A DNA stretch of 52,768 bases from a virus. Each line of letters starts with the position of its first letter. Position 1 is the first letter of the stretch. Positions 29,842 through 38,535 of this stretch are shown piece after piece. The notes beneath the pieces are model-generated. The model was not told the origin of the DNA. It saw only the letters and a program-made list of their open reading frames with translations, and searched no databases. The position numbers were made by a program, and so were the translations under genes. Where the stretch lies: IMG/VR virus record IMGVR_UViG_3300006919_000075, positions 1 through 52,768 of that record; one strand, 5' to 3'.

Positions 29842-31200
29842 ATGGCATCTCCTTCTAAACAGCTATACCTCGACATGGACAGTAAGTTGAAGTCGTTTCA
29901 AGACGACCTCGGTAGTCGGGCTACTTCCATCAACGAGGCGATCGAGGAGATCAACGTGCACTTGGAAGAGTTCCGAAGGATCCAGGACAAAAATAACCTG
30001 TCGGTTGATAAGATCATGCGTCAATTCGAGCAGGATATTCCCCGGTTCGAAGACCAAACCAATTTCGAATGCGGCATCTTTCCTTTGCCCTACGGCGAAG
30101 ACAACCGGCTCTACTTCAATCCGACTGTTGTGGAGGTGAAAGGTGAGCGGTGGTTGATTACGCGAAACTGCCAGATCGATCCACACAAGCCGCCGCCATA
30201 CAACAGCTTTTCCAAGCTGACGCGATACAAGATCATAAGCGACAACGAGCTCGGTCCAGGGATCGACATCAAGTTGCCACTTGGCAATTCGAAATTGGAA
30301 CAGTGGGAAGACCCCCGTATCTTCAATTCCGGAAACAAATTGTGGCTCACCTGCACGAACTTCATCCAGCGCAAGACCTACGCGCATCAAACGATGGCGG
30401 TGCTCGATTTGGATTGGAATATCCTGGGCATCAATCATCCGGTCTACGGAAATAACGGGCACGATCTGTGGGCGAATAAAGGCCACGAGAAGAACTGGAC
30501 TTGGTTCCTTCACGAGAACGAGGTCTACATGATCTACAACATCGAACCGCATACCGTTGTCAGATGCGACTCCGCCGCGAGTCCTGTAGAGACTTTAGAA
30601 ACGCAGCTTGAAAAGGACATCTGGTTCTACGGACAGCGTAGGGGCGGCTCAAACCCGATTCGAATCGGAGACGAATACTTTGCGTTCTTCCATAGCTCAA
30701 CGCCATGGTGGAATGGTAGGCGACGGTATTACATGGGGGCTTACGCCTTCGAGGCGAAGCCACCGTTTCGAATCACCAGATCTTCCACGATCCCGATGCT
30801 GTATGGCAGTGCTCACAACCGGCGAGTTCTAGAGTTCCCGTTGGTTATTTTTCCTGGTGGGAGTCTTTACGACGCAGAAAAACAAGAGCACTTCGCGGTC
30901 TTCGGGGTGAACGATTTTGAATCCGGATGGATTCGAATCCCGCACAAAGACCTGCTCTCAACGATGAGAATTTATTATGATGTTGAAAAAGAAAAAGAAC
31001 GTGACGTTCCAGCTTCCGCCAGCAGAATTGCCTCAATCAAACGAGTGGCGAAGGTCACCGGAACTGACTTCGGCGATAAAGAAATACCTGAGTCTACCGG
31101 AGATGCTGGGTGCGATTTATTTGCTGCGGCGGGAGAGTCCAAAGCAGTTGATCCACCTCCCGCTAAACGCTCCAGAAAACGAGCAGCTAAGGCTAGCTAG
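29842..31200 (+). CDS. Five-bladed propeller protein, GH43/GH130-like
   Basis: 452 aa from ATG 29842 (MASPSKQLYLDMDS). An N-terminal helix (about 5-60) leads to a propeller-like region with WEDPRIFNSGNKLWLTCTN (about 154-172), KNWTWFLHENEVYMIYNIE (about 217-235) and YYMGAYAFEAKPPFRI. An E-D-P-R-I motif and the alternate W/Y-rich strands are typical of GH43, GH130 and related glycan enzymes. Catalytic residues cannot be named. The C-terminal about 75 residues overlap another gene and contain GDAGCDLFAA, a dUTPase motif 1-like stretch, then a Lys/Arg/Ala tail. Confidence 0.65.
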   Translation: MASPSKQLYLDMDSKLKSFQDDLGSRATSINEAIEEINVHLEEFRRIQDKNNLSVDKIMRQFEQDIPRFEDQTNFECGIFPLPYGEDNRLYFNPTVVEVKGERWLITRNCQIDPHKPPPYNSFSKLTRYKIISDNELGPGIDIKLPLGNSKLEQWEDPRIFNSGNKLWLTCTNFIQRKTYAHQTMAVLDLDWNILGINHPVYGNNGHDLWANKGHEKNWTWFLHENEVYMIYNIEPHTVVRCDSAASPVETLETQLEKDIWFYGQRRGGSNPIRIGDEYFAFFHSSTPWWNGRRRYYMGAYAFEAKPPFRITRSSTIPMLYGSAHNRRVLEFPLVIFPGGSLYDAEKQEHFAVFGVNDFESGWIRIPHKDLLSTMRIYYDVEKEKERDVPASASRIASIKRVAKVTGTDFGDKEIPESTGDAGCDLFAAAGESKAVDPPPAKRSRKRAAKAS

Positions 31201-31294
31201 CATGGAGGATGGCTATTATCTGTGCCTTAACAAGCTCTTGTCGTTAGCAGAAATTGACGAGAGCCAACCCGAAATTGAAGCGACCTTTGAATGA
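30977..31294 (+). CDS. Hypothetical protein overlapping the propeller gene (105 aa)
   Basis: In another frame, ATG 30977 opens 105 aa: MMLKKKKNVTFQLPPAELP, then a helical region (residues 25-60) and MEDGYYLCLNKLLSL. It overlaps the propeller gene by 224 bases. Its stop overlaps ATG 31291 of the scaffold gene, arguing that the frame is used at least at its end. A shorter form from ATG 31202, one base after the propeller stop, would remove the overlap and give 30 aa. I prefer the long form, but either is possible. Confidence 0.5.
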   Translation: MMLKKKKNVTFQLPPAELPQSNEWRRSPELTSAIKKYLSLPEMLGAIYLLRRESPKQLIHLPLNAPENEQLRLASMEDGYYLCLNKLLSLAEIDESQPEIEATFE

Positions 31295-32388
31295 TTATGA
31301 GTGAACAAGAAAACCAAGAACCACAAGCACCAACGAGTTTTGTCGACTCGGTCATGGCCGCGACCAGCAATGAAGCCCCCGCGCCAGAACCTCCTAAAGA
31401 GGCTCCCGCTAAAGTTGATGAGCCTGCTGCAGGCACGGTCGATCAGGAAACTGAGGCTCCTTCGACAGAAACTGAAGTAACGCAAGACAAGTCCAGCGAT
31501 CAAAATTGGAAAGCTTTGCGTGACGCCAAGAAAGCCCTAGAGGCTGACAAGCTCTCCGCGCTCGCTGAGATCGATCGATTGAAAGGCAACTTGTCGAAGT
31601 TCGATCAGGCCGAGATCGACAAGCTTCGGAGCGATTACGACTCCTTGTCTGCGGAACTCGCGACGGTCGATGCCTACCGATCGCCGGAGGTCAAGGCGGC
31701 GAAAGAGCGAGCCGAGGCCACGGCATCTGATACGGTGAAGGCGATCCGGCGACTCATACCGGAAGCGGAAGGTCTCGAAAAAGCCTTGGCGCTTCCTGCT
31801 GATCAACGAGACGCCAAGCTCGCTTCGCTGCTTGAGGAAGCGTCGCCTGCTGCCGCTGCTCGTGTCTGGACTCAAGTCGATCGGCTCGATGAAGCTCATG
31901 CCAGTGTGGACGCTCTTGCTGAATCGGCTCGCGCCAAGGGTGCTGACTGGAAAGCGGAACAGACTCAACGTCAGGAAGCCGAGCGAGCTCAACTAGCTGA
32001 GCAGACAGATCAGTTGTTCCAAGCAGGTCTCCAAGCTGCGGTGGAGGAGATGCCCGAACTCTTCAGTCTCGACGGCACCGACGAACAAAAGCAGCAGACT
32101 TCCGACCGGATCAACTACGCGAAGCAGGTGCTAACCGCTCAGATGAGCCCAGAGGAGACGGTCCAGACGGCGTTTCTCGCAGGCATCGGTAAGACTGCCC
32201 TGGTCCGAGAAAAAGCCTTCACCGCGGCTGTGGTGGAGCTTAAGAGCGCGAACGAGGAACTCCAGGCTCGAATCAGTGAACTCGAAGCCGCTGAACCCGG
32301 AGGCGGATCCTCTCCAGCAGATGGTGGTGCTCCTGAGATCAAAGCCGGGACATTCGCCGATACGATCATGTCGATGACTAGCGGATAA
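31291..32388 (+). CDS. Scaffolding protein
   Basis: The 365-aa product has an acidic Pro/Glu-rich N-terminus (residues 5-65, PAPEPPKEAPAKVDEPAAG) and then long Ala/Glu/Lys helices predicted as coiled coil (about 75-115 and 195-245). Gly/Ser-rich sequence lies near the end. This is the usual design of a capsid scaffold encoded just before the major capsid gene. A second ATG two codons later (MSEQENQ) is an equal start candidate. Confidence 0.8.
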   Translation: MIMSEQENQEPQAPTSFVDSVMAATSNEAPAPEPPKEAPAKVDEPAAGTVDQETEAPSTETEVTQDKSSDQNWKALRDAKKALEADKLSALAEIDRLKGNLSKFDQAEIDKLRSDYDSLSAELATVDAYRSPEVKAAKERAEATASDTVKAIRRLIPEAEGLEKALALPADQRDAKLASLLEEASPAAAARVWTQVDRLDEAHASVDALAESARAKGADWKAEQTQRQEAERAQLAEQTDQLFQAGLQAAVEEMPELFSLDGTDEQKQQTSDRINYAKQVLTAQMSPEETVQTAFLAGIGKTALVREKAFTAAVVELKSANEELQARISELEAAEPGGGSSPADGGAPEIKAGTFADTIMSMTSG

Positions 32389-32394
32389 TCGGTA

Positions 32395-32411
32395 TTGCAA
32401 AGCGTTCGCAA
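32395..32411. promoter_or_regulatory. TTGCAA palindrome and possible promoter before capsid gene (copy 2 of 3)
   Basis: TTGCAAA-GCG-TTCGCAA is an inverted repeat with one arm mismatch, sharing its frame with the sites at 3356 and 41092. On the plus strand TTGCAA (32395-32400) is 17 bases from TTAGTA (32418-32423), so the site could also be a -35 for the capsid transcript. A repressible capsid promoter is one reading. Confidence 0.45.
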
Positions 32412-32416
32412 AATGG

Positions 32417-32504
32417 TTTAGTATCGCGGCTGGACGTATTGAGAAGTCGTTCATCTCGATAGGCGATCTTAGCCCTGGGTTCGCCGCCAGTGCGCGATAC
32501 TAAA
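32417..32504 (+). ncRNA. Structured 5' leader of the capsid gene
   Basis: TTTAGTATCGCG (32417-32428) pairs perfectly with CGCGATACTAAA (32493-32504). Within it CTGG/CCAG extends the stem. Two further hairpins follow, ATTGAGA/TCTCGAT (one G-U) and GGCGA/TCGCC, giving a three-way-junction-like fold. The ATG is 24 bases after the stem closes, preceded by TTTAATTTGC and no SD. I see no match to hammerhead or other known ribozyme cores. Confidence 0.6.
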
Positions 32505-32528
32505 TCTTTAATTTGCTAGAGAACGCTT

Positions 32529-33740
32529 ATGGCTTGCGAGAATGTCTATGACGCCTTCAAAGTGGCGTCCGAACACCTTGGCCCGGAACTATACCGAAGG
32601 GCCACATTTGACTCCATCTGGAGTAACCTCATCCCGCGTGGAGAGTTTCCCAAACATGTCGGACTGACAAAGTCTGTCTTTGAACTGGGGAATGCCTATC
32701 CGACGACGGACGAACGGTCATGGGACGCCTACACTAATGCGACCGGATCGAATGCCGGGGCTTGTGCCTACAACTTTACAGACTATACCGTTGGATTTGA
32801 CGAGCTGACCTACAGCCCGACGCACTTCCAACTACGTGGGCCTGTTCTGTGTAAGGACGAGCTCAACTTCTCTCACCTGGCTCCTGAGTTCTTGAACGGT
32901 TATGTTGAAGAGCTCACCAAGCTCACGAAAGCTGAGTTGGACAACAAGCTGTGCAAGGAATACTACGATCTCACGCCGAAGGCAGTGATGACCGCGTCGT
33001 TCCCAATCACTGCAGCCGGTGCTCCATTGACGGCTCTTCCGGAAGCAACGAGTGATCTGACCCAGGAAGCCCTCGACAAAACCTACGTCCACCTTATCCA
33101 CAAGCGTGCATCGAACCCAGATTCGTCTGGATTTGTCAGCTTGGACAACGGTGGTCCGCTGTTTTCCCTATATCTCGGCATGGAGGCATCTCAATCAATC
33201 ATCCTGAACAACTCTGAGTTCCGAAAGGATCTCCGAGAAGGCCAGATGAACGATGAGTTGTTCCGCAGATTGGGTGCGAACACCGCGATCAAGGGATTCC
33301 GGCACCTCATCAACCCGCTCCCTCCTCGGTTCACCTTCTCCGGTGGAACCTACACGCGCGTCAACACCTTCGCTGACGTGAGTGGAACGAAGGGAACTTA
33401 CCAGGACATCAACCCTGCGTATCTCGACGAATCTAGCGCCCCTTACGAGGCAGCATTCATCTTGAGTCCGCACGTCATGAACTGGGATTGGGTTCGCCCC
33501 GATAACCAGGTCGGAAACACTCGTTGGGAACCCATGAGTTACATGGGTGACTGGAAGTTTGTCACGGGCGACGAAGCCTGCGCGAACGACGGCACTGGTT
33601 ACGATCCATTCCACAAGTATGGACGTCACATCGCGGAGCTCTCCGGAGCCGCGAAACCCGCAGCAAACCGCGAAGCCGGTTTGATGATCCTCTTCAAGCG
33701 TTGCCACTTGAGCAGCTTGACGACTGTCACCTGCACATAA
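32529..33740 (+). CDS. Major capsid protein
   Basis: 403 aa, directly after the scaffold gene and with its own structured leader and terminator, as expected for the most abundant virion protein. It has no signal or cleavage motif. The start region (MACENVYDAFKVASEHLGPE) and the later YVEELTKLTKAELDNKLCKEYY helix with FDELTYSPTHFQLRGPVLC before it suit an HK97-like N-arm and E-loop layout. I cannot name its family. The codon pattern is regular and the frame is uninterrupted. Confidence 0.8.
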   Translation: MACENVYDAFKVASEHLGPELYRRATFDSIWSNLIPRGEFPKHVGLTKSVFELGNAYPTTDERSWDAYTNATGSNAGACAYNFTDYTVGFDELTYSPTHFQLRGPVLCKDELNFSHLAPEFLNGYVEELTKLTKAELDNKLCKEYYDLTPKAVMTASFPITAAGAPLTALPEATSDLTQEALDKTYVHLIHKRASNPDSSGFVSLDNGGPLFSLYLGMEASQSIILNNSEFRKDLREGQMNDELFRRLGANTAIKGFRHLINPLPPRFTFSGGTYTRVNTFADVSGTKGTYQDINPAYLDESSAPYEAAFILSPHVMNWDWVRPDNQVGNTRWEPMSYMGDWKFVTGDEACANDGTGYDPFHKYGRHIAELSGAAKPAANREAGLMILFKRCHLSSLTTVTCT

Positions 33741-33752
33741 TCCTTAACATGA

Positions 33753-33778
33753 GAGGGGCCTTCCTCGGAGGGCCTCTC
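33753..33778 (+). terminator. Terminator after the capsid gene
   Basis: GAGGGGCCTTCC and GGAGGGCCTCTC (33753-33778) form a G/C-rich stem with G-U pairs and a tight loop. It is followed by TCCCTTTACTTCTT before the next ATG. It lies 13 bases after the capsid stop. Confidence 0.7.
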
Positions 33779-33792
33779 TCCCTTTACTTCTT

Positions 33793-34113
33793 ATGGACAT
33801 CAACTCTAGACTTTACCGAGACAATCGAGTCACCCTCAATGATCCAGATTCTGTCGTAGCCAAGAAGATGGCTATGGAGCGTGAACAGTCCATGGGGAAA
33901 CATGGATTCGATTGGATCAACGACACTGACCCTCACAGTGGTCCATACTGTGCGCTTCAGACTACCGAGGCTACAATCATTTCAACAATCACTGGTGAGC
34001 AGATCAGTGGTTCGACTGTCACTTTACCCGCAGGATTTCTGCTGATGGGCCATATCACTTCTTTCACTCTGTCTAGTGGAGCTGTGGTCGCATACAAGTC
34101 ATTGAGCTTATAG
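33793..34113 (+). CDS. Putative capsid-associated protein (106 aa)
   Basis: A 106-aa product, polar at the start (MDINSRLYRDNRVTLNDPDS) with a compact beta-rich C-terminal half: TEATIISTITGEQISGSTV (about 56-74) and PAGFLLMGHITSFTLSSGAVVAY (about 77-99). The last part, with an L-x-G-x-I-T-S-F-T-L-x-S-G-A-V-V-A-Y pattern, is typical of small head-decoration or head-completion proteins that follow a capsid gene. Inferred by context. Confidence 0.55.
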   Translation: MDINSRLYRDNRVTLNDPDSVVAKKMAMEREQSMGKHGFDWINDTDPHSGPYCALQTTEATIISTITGEQISGSTVTLPAGFLLMGHITSFTLSSGAVVAYKSLSL

Positions 34114-34117
34114 ACTC

Positions 34118-34348
34118 ATGCAACTTGCATTTGAAATCAGCCTAGTTGGAAACGCCGCACACGGCAAAGGGTCGATCTATCCGTTCGATCCTTATGACTG
34201 GGTTGATGATGCAGCCGATCAAATCATCGACGATTTAGGGAACCAACTTTGTTTCTATGATACCGAGGTTTTCGATATTGTTGATGATGCAGGAGACACA
34301 ATAATCGACGACACGTCCGATACACTAGTAATAGCTAAGGCTTACTGA
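34118..34348 (+). CDS. Acidic structural-region protein (76 aa)
   Basis: 76 aa, very acidic, with three related segments: DDAADQIIDDLGNQL (about 29-43), VDDAGDTIIDD (about 55-65) and DTSDTLVI. The V/D-D-A-x-D-x-I-I-D-D unit is repeated, suggesting short beta repeats like those in phage fibre linkers. It sits between a decoration-like gene and the LamG fibre. No function known. Confidence 0.55.
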   Translation: MQLAFEISLVGNAAHGKGSIYPFDPYDWVDDAADQIIDDLGNQLCFYDTEVFDIVDDAGDTIIDDTSDTLVIAKAY

Positions 34349-34349
34349 C

Positions 34350-35888
34350 ATGGCTACTAAACGAATCAAAGATATCACGGGGTCGACTACGACTCCTGCA
34401 TCCGACGACTATGTGGCGTTGGATGGCGTAACAAACGGAACCCGAAAGATCACCGCAGACAATTTGCTGATAGCGGCAGGCGACACGTATCTTGAAGAGG
34501 CGAACAACTTGTCCGATGTGGCGAGTGCCGCTACTTCCAGGACCAACCTCGATGTCTACTCTACAACTGAGGTGGACGATCAGACTTACACTCCAGCCGC
34601 CGTCAACGACCGCACCAACTCGCGACAGCCGAGCAATGGGGTGTATTTTGACGGAACAGCAAAGCTGGATTGCGCTAAGGCTGGCGCTACTGACCTAACG
34701 ACCGAGAGCTTCACAATCTCCACGTTGGTGAGGGTTCCTGATACAGTCTCGACAACTAACACGCTAGCAGCTACCCGCACTCTCGCAGAGGGTTTCCAGC
34801 AATTTCTACGGGCTTCTGGAGCATACGGCACGCAGATCACTGATGTCAGTGCTAATGCCGCGTCAACTGCCGATGACGGAGAGGACGTCAGGGGTCGAAC
34901 TGTTTTGCTTACATCGGTGATTGACCGAGCTGCCGACACGTTGACCCGCTACATTGACGGCGCAGTATCCACTGGCGCGGTTCTTGATACTAGTGCCGTG
35001 ACGGGGGATCTTTCTGACATTGGCACGGGAGGCTTTCACGTTGGCCACCGAAACAGTGACTTCTACCTAGACGGTGGGGAGATCTTTTCGAGCGTTCTTA
35101 TTACTCGTGCGTTGAGTGCGGCAGAAGTCCTTACATTGTACAAGCGGGGCAATATCCCAGAAATTGCAGACCAATGGGGCGGAGTTGAAATCACAAGCGG
35201 CTCCCTTGAAGTCGGCCAACGCTACCGAATCACAAACTTTCAGGCAGGGGATGATTTCACAAACGTCGGCGCGGGCTCTAACGCTAACGACGTTGAATTC
35301 GTCGCCACCGGCACAACGCCGACAACATGGACTAACTCAAGCGGTATTACCCCTATCGGTGCAGTAGTAGCCCTACTTCCTGAAAACATTGAGAGCGATG
35401 GCTCAATCGTCGACGCCAGCAGCAACGAGTTGAATGCCGTAGGCACTAATACTTCTGCGTTGCTGGTGAAGGTCACAGAAAGCGGGACTTTCACGCCTAG
35501 TCTCCTGTTGGGGGGCAGTTCTGCCGGTCAGGTCTATAACACCACGAACACGTTCGGAAACTTCAAGGTTGTCAATGACGGGGCGCACTGCCATGTGTGG
35601 GGACGGATCCAGTTCAATGGCGGGGCAGGAGATAAGGGCTCTGGAATTGGTGCCGCTGTGATGGCTGGTTTACCGAAAAACGCTGCTGCATCTGCTGCGG
35701 ACGCGATTCCAGTTTTGTTGACGATCAACAATGCCAGCGGTCTGACATCGTTGACTTGCGGCATCATCGCCCAAGGGTCAACGCAGATCACCCTGCACGA
35801 CAACGGAGCTGCCGGTTTGGTCGCTCTCCAAGAGACAAACCTTTTAGACACATCGATTGTCCGTTTCAATTTCGTTTACCCGATCTAA
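34350..35888 (+). CDS. Tail fibre/receptor-binding protein with LamG-like domain
   Basis: 512 aa. The N-terminus (MATKRIKDITGSTTTPASDDYVALDGVTNG) is a common phage fibre attachment segment with an ADNLL ending. Residues about 95-275 form a LamG/concanavalin-like lectin domain: VYFDGTAKLDC, ESFTISTLVRVPD, then LTRYIDGAV, FHVGHRNSDFYLDGGE and ITRALSAAEVLTLYKRG. C-terminal domains (about 290-512) are beta-rich with TFGNFKVVNDGAHCHVWGRI. It is likely a sugar-binding receptor protein. Confidence 0.8.
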   Translation: MATKRIKDITGSTTTPASDDYVALDGVTNGTRKITADNLLIAAGDTYLEEANNLSDVASAATSRTNLDVYSTTEVDDQTYTPAAVNDRTNSRQPSNGVYFDGTAKLDCAKAGATDLTTESFTISTLVRVPDTVSTTNTLAATRTLAEGFQQFLRASGAYGTQITDVSANAASTADDGEDVRGRTVLLTSVIDRAADTLTRYIDGAVSTGAVLDTSAVTGDLSDIGTGGFHVGHRNSDFYLDGGEIFSSVLITRALSAAEVLTLYKRGNIPEIADQWGGVEITSGSLEVGQRYRITNFQAGDDFTNVGAGSNANDVEFVATGTTPTTWTNSSGITPIGAVVALLPENIESDGSIVDASSNELNAVGTNTSALLVKVTESGTFTPSLLLGGSSAGQVYNTTNTFGNFKVVNDGAHCHVWGRIQFNGGAGDKGSGIGAAVMAGLPKNAAASAADAIPVLLTINNASGLTSLTCGIIAQGSTQITLHDNGAAGLVALQETNLLDTSIVRFNFVYPI

Positions 35889-35893
35889 GCATT

Positions 35894-36193
35894 ATGGCTA
35901 ATAAAACAGAATACGTATTAGGACTTCTCAACTCGGTTGAGTCTCAAGCTGCAAACCGGGCAGCAGGCAATGCCCTTCAGGCCGCACTCGCTCCGATCAA
36001 GGAGCGGATGCAGAACAAGAAAGCTCTCGGACTCAATCCGACTGCGGATAAAGCACCAGCAGTGATCGCAACCGTGAGAGCGGCCATCTCGGCTTTTGAG
36101 GCCAAACAGGTCATCTTAACGCCAACCGATGAGGAAATCCTGGCGGGGCTCGCTGCTGCGGAGGATGCTACGCCTACGGAGCTTGGCGATTAG
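35894..36193 (+). CDS. Hypothetical helical protein (99 aa)
   Basis: 99 aa from ATG 35894 (MANKTEYVLGLLNSVESQA), five bases after the fibre stop. Ala-rich and mostly helical, with a short acidic end (EEILAGLAAAEDATPTELGD). Unrecognised. Its TAG stop overlaps the GTG of the next gene. Confidence 0.6.
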   Translation: MANKTEYVLGLLNSVESQAANRAAGNALQAALAPIKERMQNKKALGLNPTADKAPAVIATVRAAISAFEAKQVILTPTDEEILAGLAAAEDATPTELGD

Positions 36194-36564
36194 TGTCAAT
36201 GCGCCTGCCCCATAAAGAAGTTATCGAGCCCGATAGGGATCTCGTCCTTATTTATGGGGCAGATGCGCGTGGTGGCATCTCGGATCGAGCCTACTCGACG
36301 GTCACTGAGCTGACATCGCCGCAGTCATCTGTTGTTTCCGGAGATGCCGAGTCCGTTGACGGTGGCATCATGTTGGTCGATGCCTCAAATGCTCCAGTAA
36401 CGATCACGCTGGTGGGCTCGAGCGTGACTGTCAAAAAAATCGATTCGACTTCGAACCCGGTGCATTTCAGTGAGCCGCTGGACGGCATCGTTCAAAGTAT
36501 CAACTACCAAAATACTTCGCTCGATTTGGCAAAGTCAGATTCGGACGATTGGTTCATCGTATGA
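36193..36564 (+). CDS. Hypothetical structural protein (123 aa)
   Basis: GTG 36193 overlaps the upstream stop; ATG 36199 (MRLPHKEVIEPDR) two codons later is an alternative. The 123-aa product has VSGDAESVDGGIMLVDASNAPVTITL around 47-72. This is typical of small phage beta-helix or fibre-tip domains that describe a time-like parameter (x-VTITL-x-G, D-x-T-S-N-P-V). It ends with ATGA coupling to the next gene. Confidence 0.55.
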   Translation: MSMRLPHKEVIEPDRDLVLIYGADARGGISDRAYSTVTELTSPQSSVVSGDAESVDGGIMLVDASNAPVTITLVGSSVTVKKIDSTSNPVHFSEPLDGIVQSINYQNTSLDLAKSDSDDWFIV

Positions 36565-37784
36565 GTTACGTCGAAAAGTTTGATGTCGGATTTGCTGATT
36601 CTCCCTCGACTGATGCGTTCGGGCGAGCCCGTGTTTCGAATACGGGGCAGCGGCTCGATGTTGAATTTCTTTACGGGAAGCAACCCGAGTACTTCGACGA
36701 GATTACGACCAACGGAACGGTCACCTGGAACTCATCCAGCCGAGACCTGACTCTGGCACTGTCTGCTGCGGCAGATGGGAACGAGGCGCAAATGGCGAGC
36801 TATCCGATTCCATGCACGCCGGGCAACAGTCAGTTGATCGAGATGACCGGTGTCTTGGATCTAGCTAACCTTGGGACGGGGACGACTTCAGTGTTTGTGC
36901 GGTCAAGCGCCACTGGCTCAGTGGTCGAGGAGGTGATCACACAGGACTCGTGGGTCGAGGCTTCGAGTGGGGTCAATTGGGATACGTCGCACATTTTCGG
37001 AATAGATTTTCAGTCTCTGAAGGTTGGGAGGCTCAGATTTTACCTGAACCAATCGGGACAGCAAATAAAGATCGCTGAGGTCAATAATGACAACAAGGTA
37101 GCGACGGGCTACTGGCAGCTTCCGAACCAGCCGTGCTACTACCGGGTCTACAATACAGCCACGGCGACCCGTTGTGAGATTGGTTACGGGGACTCAGACA
37201 ATGCGGTGGGCTTTCGGTATGAGATCGACTCGGTAGTGGCGACAGCCACGATGAAGGCTATCTGTTGCACGGCAAAGAGCGAGGGTGGTCCTGGGCTTCT
37301 TGATCTTCCTGGGCTTAGCAGATCGGCTGATATGGCGCAGACGCAGGCGACCGTTTCGACCACGTTGATTCCGCTCATTTCGATCCGTGCTAAATCGACT
37401 TTCGGCGGGGTCGACAATCACATGCTTATACGGCCCAAGAATCTCTCGCTCGAAGCCGAAGAAGCCATAAGATTTGTGGTGATCGTTGGCGGCACCTTGA
37501 CTGGTGCTAGTTGGAGTGACGTCGACACGACTTACTCTTGTGTCGAATACGACACTGCGGCAAGCGCGGTTTCTGGTGGACGAACGATTGTGTCTGAATA
37601 CCTTTACGCTGACGTTGGAGGGGGTTCCAGACCTGGTGCCAAGACCATTGCTGTTGATCTTGGGAAGACCGTTCTATGGGACCGCCAGGGTTCCGAAACT
37701 GGAATTCTAACTGTCGCCGCCGTAAGAACCCGTTCCTCCAATTCGGCGTGTCTTTGTTCGGTAAACTTTGAGGAGATTAGATGA
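36561..37784 (+). CDS. Putative virion structural protein (407 aa)
   Basis: 407 aa from ATG 36561 (MSYVEKFDVGFADSPSTDAF), which overlaps the upstream stop. The opening with DAFGRARVSNTGQRLDVEFLYGKQP (about 16-40) is the start pattern of phage tail or base proteins that have a long beta sandwich. The body is beta-rich and ends in CLCSVNFEEIR. A role in the virion surface is likely from this and the context. Confidence 0.65.
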   Translation: MSYVEKFDVGFADSPSTDAFGRARVSNTGQRLDVEFLYGKQPEYFDEITTNGTVTWNSSSRDLTLALSAAADGNEAQMASYPIPCTPGNSQLIEMTGVLDLANLGTGTTSVFVRSSATGSVVEEVITQDSWVEASSGVNWDTSHIFGIDFQSLKVGRLRFYLNQSGQQIKIAEVNNDNKVATGYWQLPNQPCYYRVYNTATATRCEIGYGDSDNAVGFRYEIDSVVATATMKAICCTAKSEGGPGLLDLPGLSRSADMAQTQATVSTTLIPLISIRAKSTFGGVDNHMLIRPKNLSLEAEEAIRFVVIVGGTLTGASWSDVDTTYSCVEYDTAASAVSGGRTIVSEYLYADVGGGSRPGAKTIAVDLGKTVLWDRQGSETGILTVAAVRTRSSNSACLCSVNFEEIR

Positions 37785-38269
37785 TGAAAGCAGCAGTCGA
37801 AATACTTCAGATTCATGCAGCCACACTACTCGGATTGGTCGCAGTTGTATTACTGTTTGGATGCGCCAGGAGAGAGCGCCCCTACACCTGGGAGTCGACC
37901 ACCATCATCCATCCCGATGGAACCCGCGAAGAGACCCGCACCATCAACCGGAATGCGATCATCTCCGCAAGCGGCTACAAGCTCGAACTCGACAAGTTCC
38001 ACGTTGACGAGCGATTCGAGGAAGGTGACTCAAACGGTCCTGGAGACGCTCACTATGCGGTGAACTCGGAAGGAGCGAAAGCATCGCCAGAATCTCAAGC
38101 TCTGAAAGCTTTTCAGGAAGGGCTGGGGTTCGCCTCAGCATACGCTAGAATTCAAGCTCCCCAGCAGGTTGAGCCTGAGCCCGACAATCAGTTGAGCCCG
38201 GATGATCTTGAAGACATCCGGGCTTTGCTGGACGAACTTGGAAGACAGACCGAACGATTGGAAGAATAA
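37781..38269 (+). CDS. Lipoprotein, possible outer spanin
   Basis: 162 aa. A signal-peptide-like hydrophobic stretch (about 13-27) ends in LLFGC with lipobox Cys28. It is followed by RRERPYTWESTTIIHPDGTREE and a charged helical part with a final coiled-coil-like segment (about 140-160). GAGGAG just before the ATG is a proper SD. A lipoprotein next to a small membrane protein at the end of the late operon suits a spanin or lysis pair, but no endolysin is visible nearby. It may instead be an exclusion lipoprotein. Confidence 0.6.
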   Translation: MMKAAVEILQIHAATLLGLVAVVLLFGCARRERPYTWESTTIIHPDGTREETRTINRNAIISASGYKLELDKFHVDERFEEGDSNGPGDAHYAVNSEGAKASPESQALKAFQEGLGFASAYARIQAPQQVEPEPDNQLSPDDLEDIRALLDELGRQTERLEE

Positions 38270-38535
38270 TGCCTGAACCCGTCAAATCCGTCTTAGAATC
38301 GCTAGCCAAGTCAGCGCCATCGCTGACTGGGTATGTGTTGCTAACCAGCATGTTTTTATGGCACATCAACAGTATGGCGGCTCTAGACAACCTAGTTGCA
38401 AAGCAGCGCATCGCCGCGTGTCACGATATTAAGGAGCAATCGAACAAGGTCATGGACAACCTGGCCGAGGCGATGCAGCTCCAGGCACTCGCGTTCAAGG
38501 AGTTGAGCGTTCGGCTCGAAAGAATCACCGATTAA
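38269..38535 (+). CDS. Small membrane protein with coiled coil, holin-like
   Basis: 88 aa with one membrane segment (about 19-37, LTGYVLLTSMFLWHINS) and a helical, charged C-terminus (about 45-88) with heptads. It overlaps the lipoprotein stop and ends the rightward operon. The plus stop TAA and the minus stop of the primase-helicase share bases (38532-38535), so the two convergent genes have no gap and no terminator between them. Holin is only a possibility. Confidence 0.6.
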   Translation: MPEPVKSVLESLAKSAPSLTGYVLLTSMFLWHINSMAALDNLVAKQRIAACHDIKEQSNKVMDNLAEAMQLQALAFKELSVRLERITD

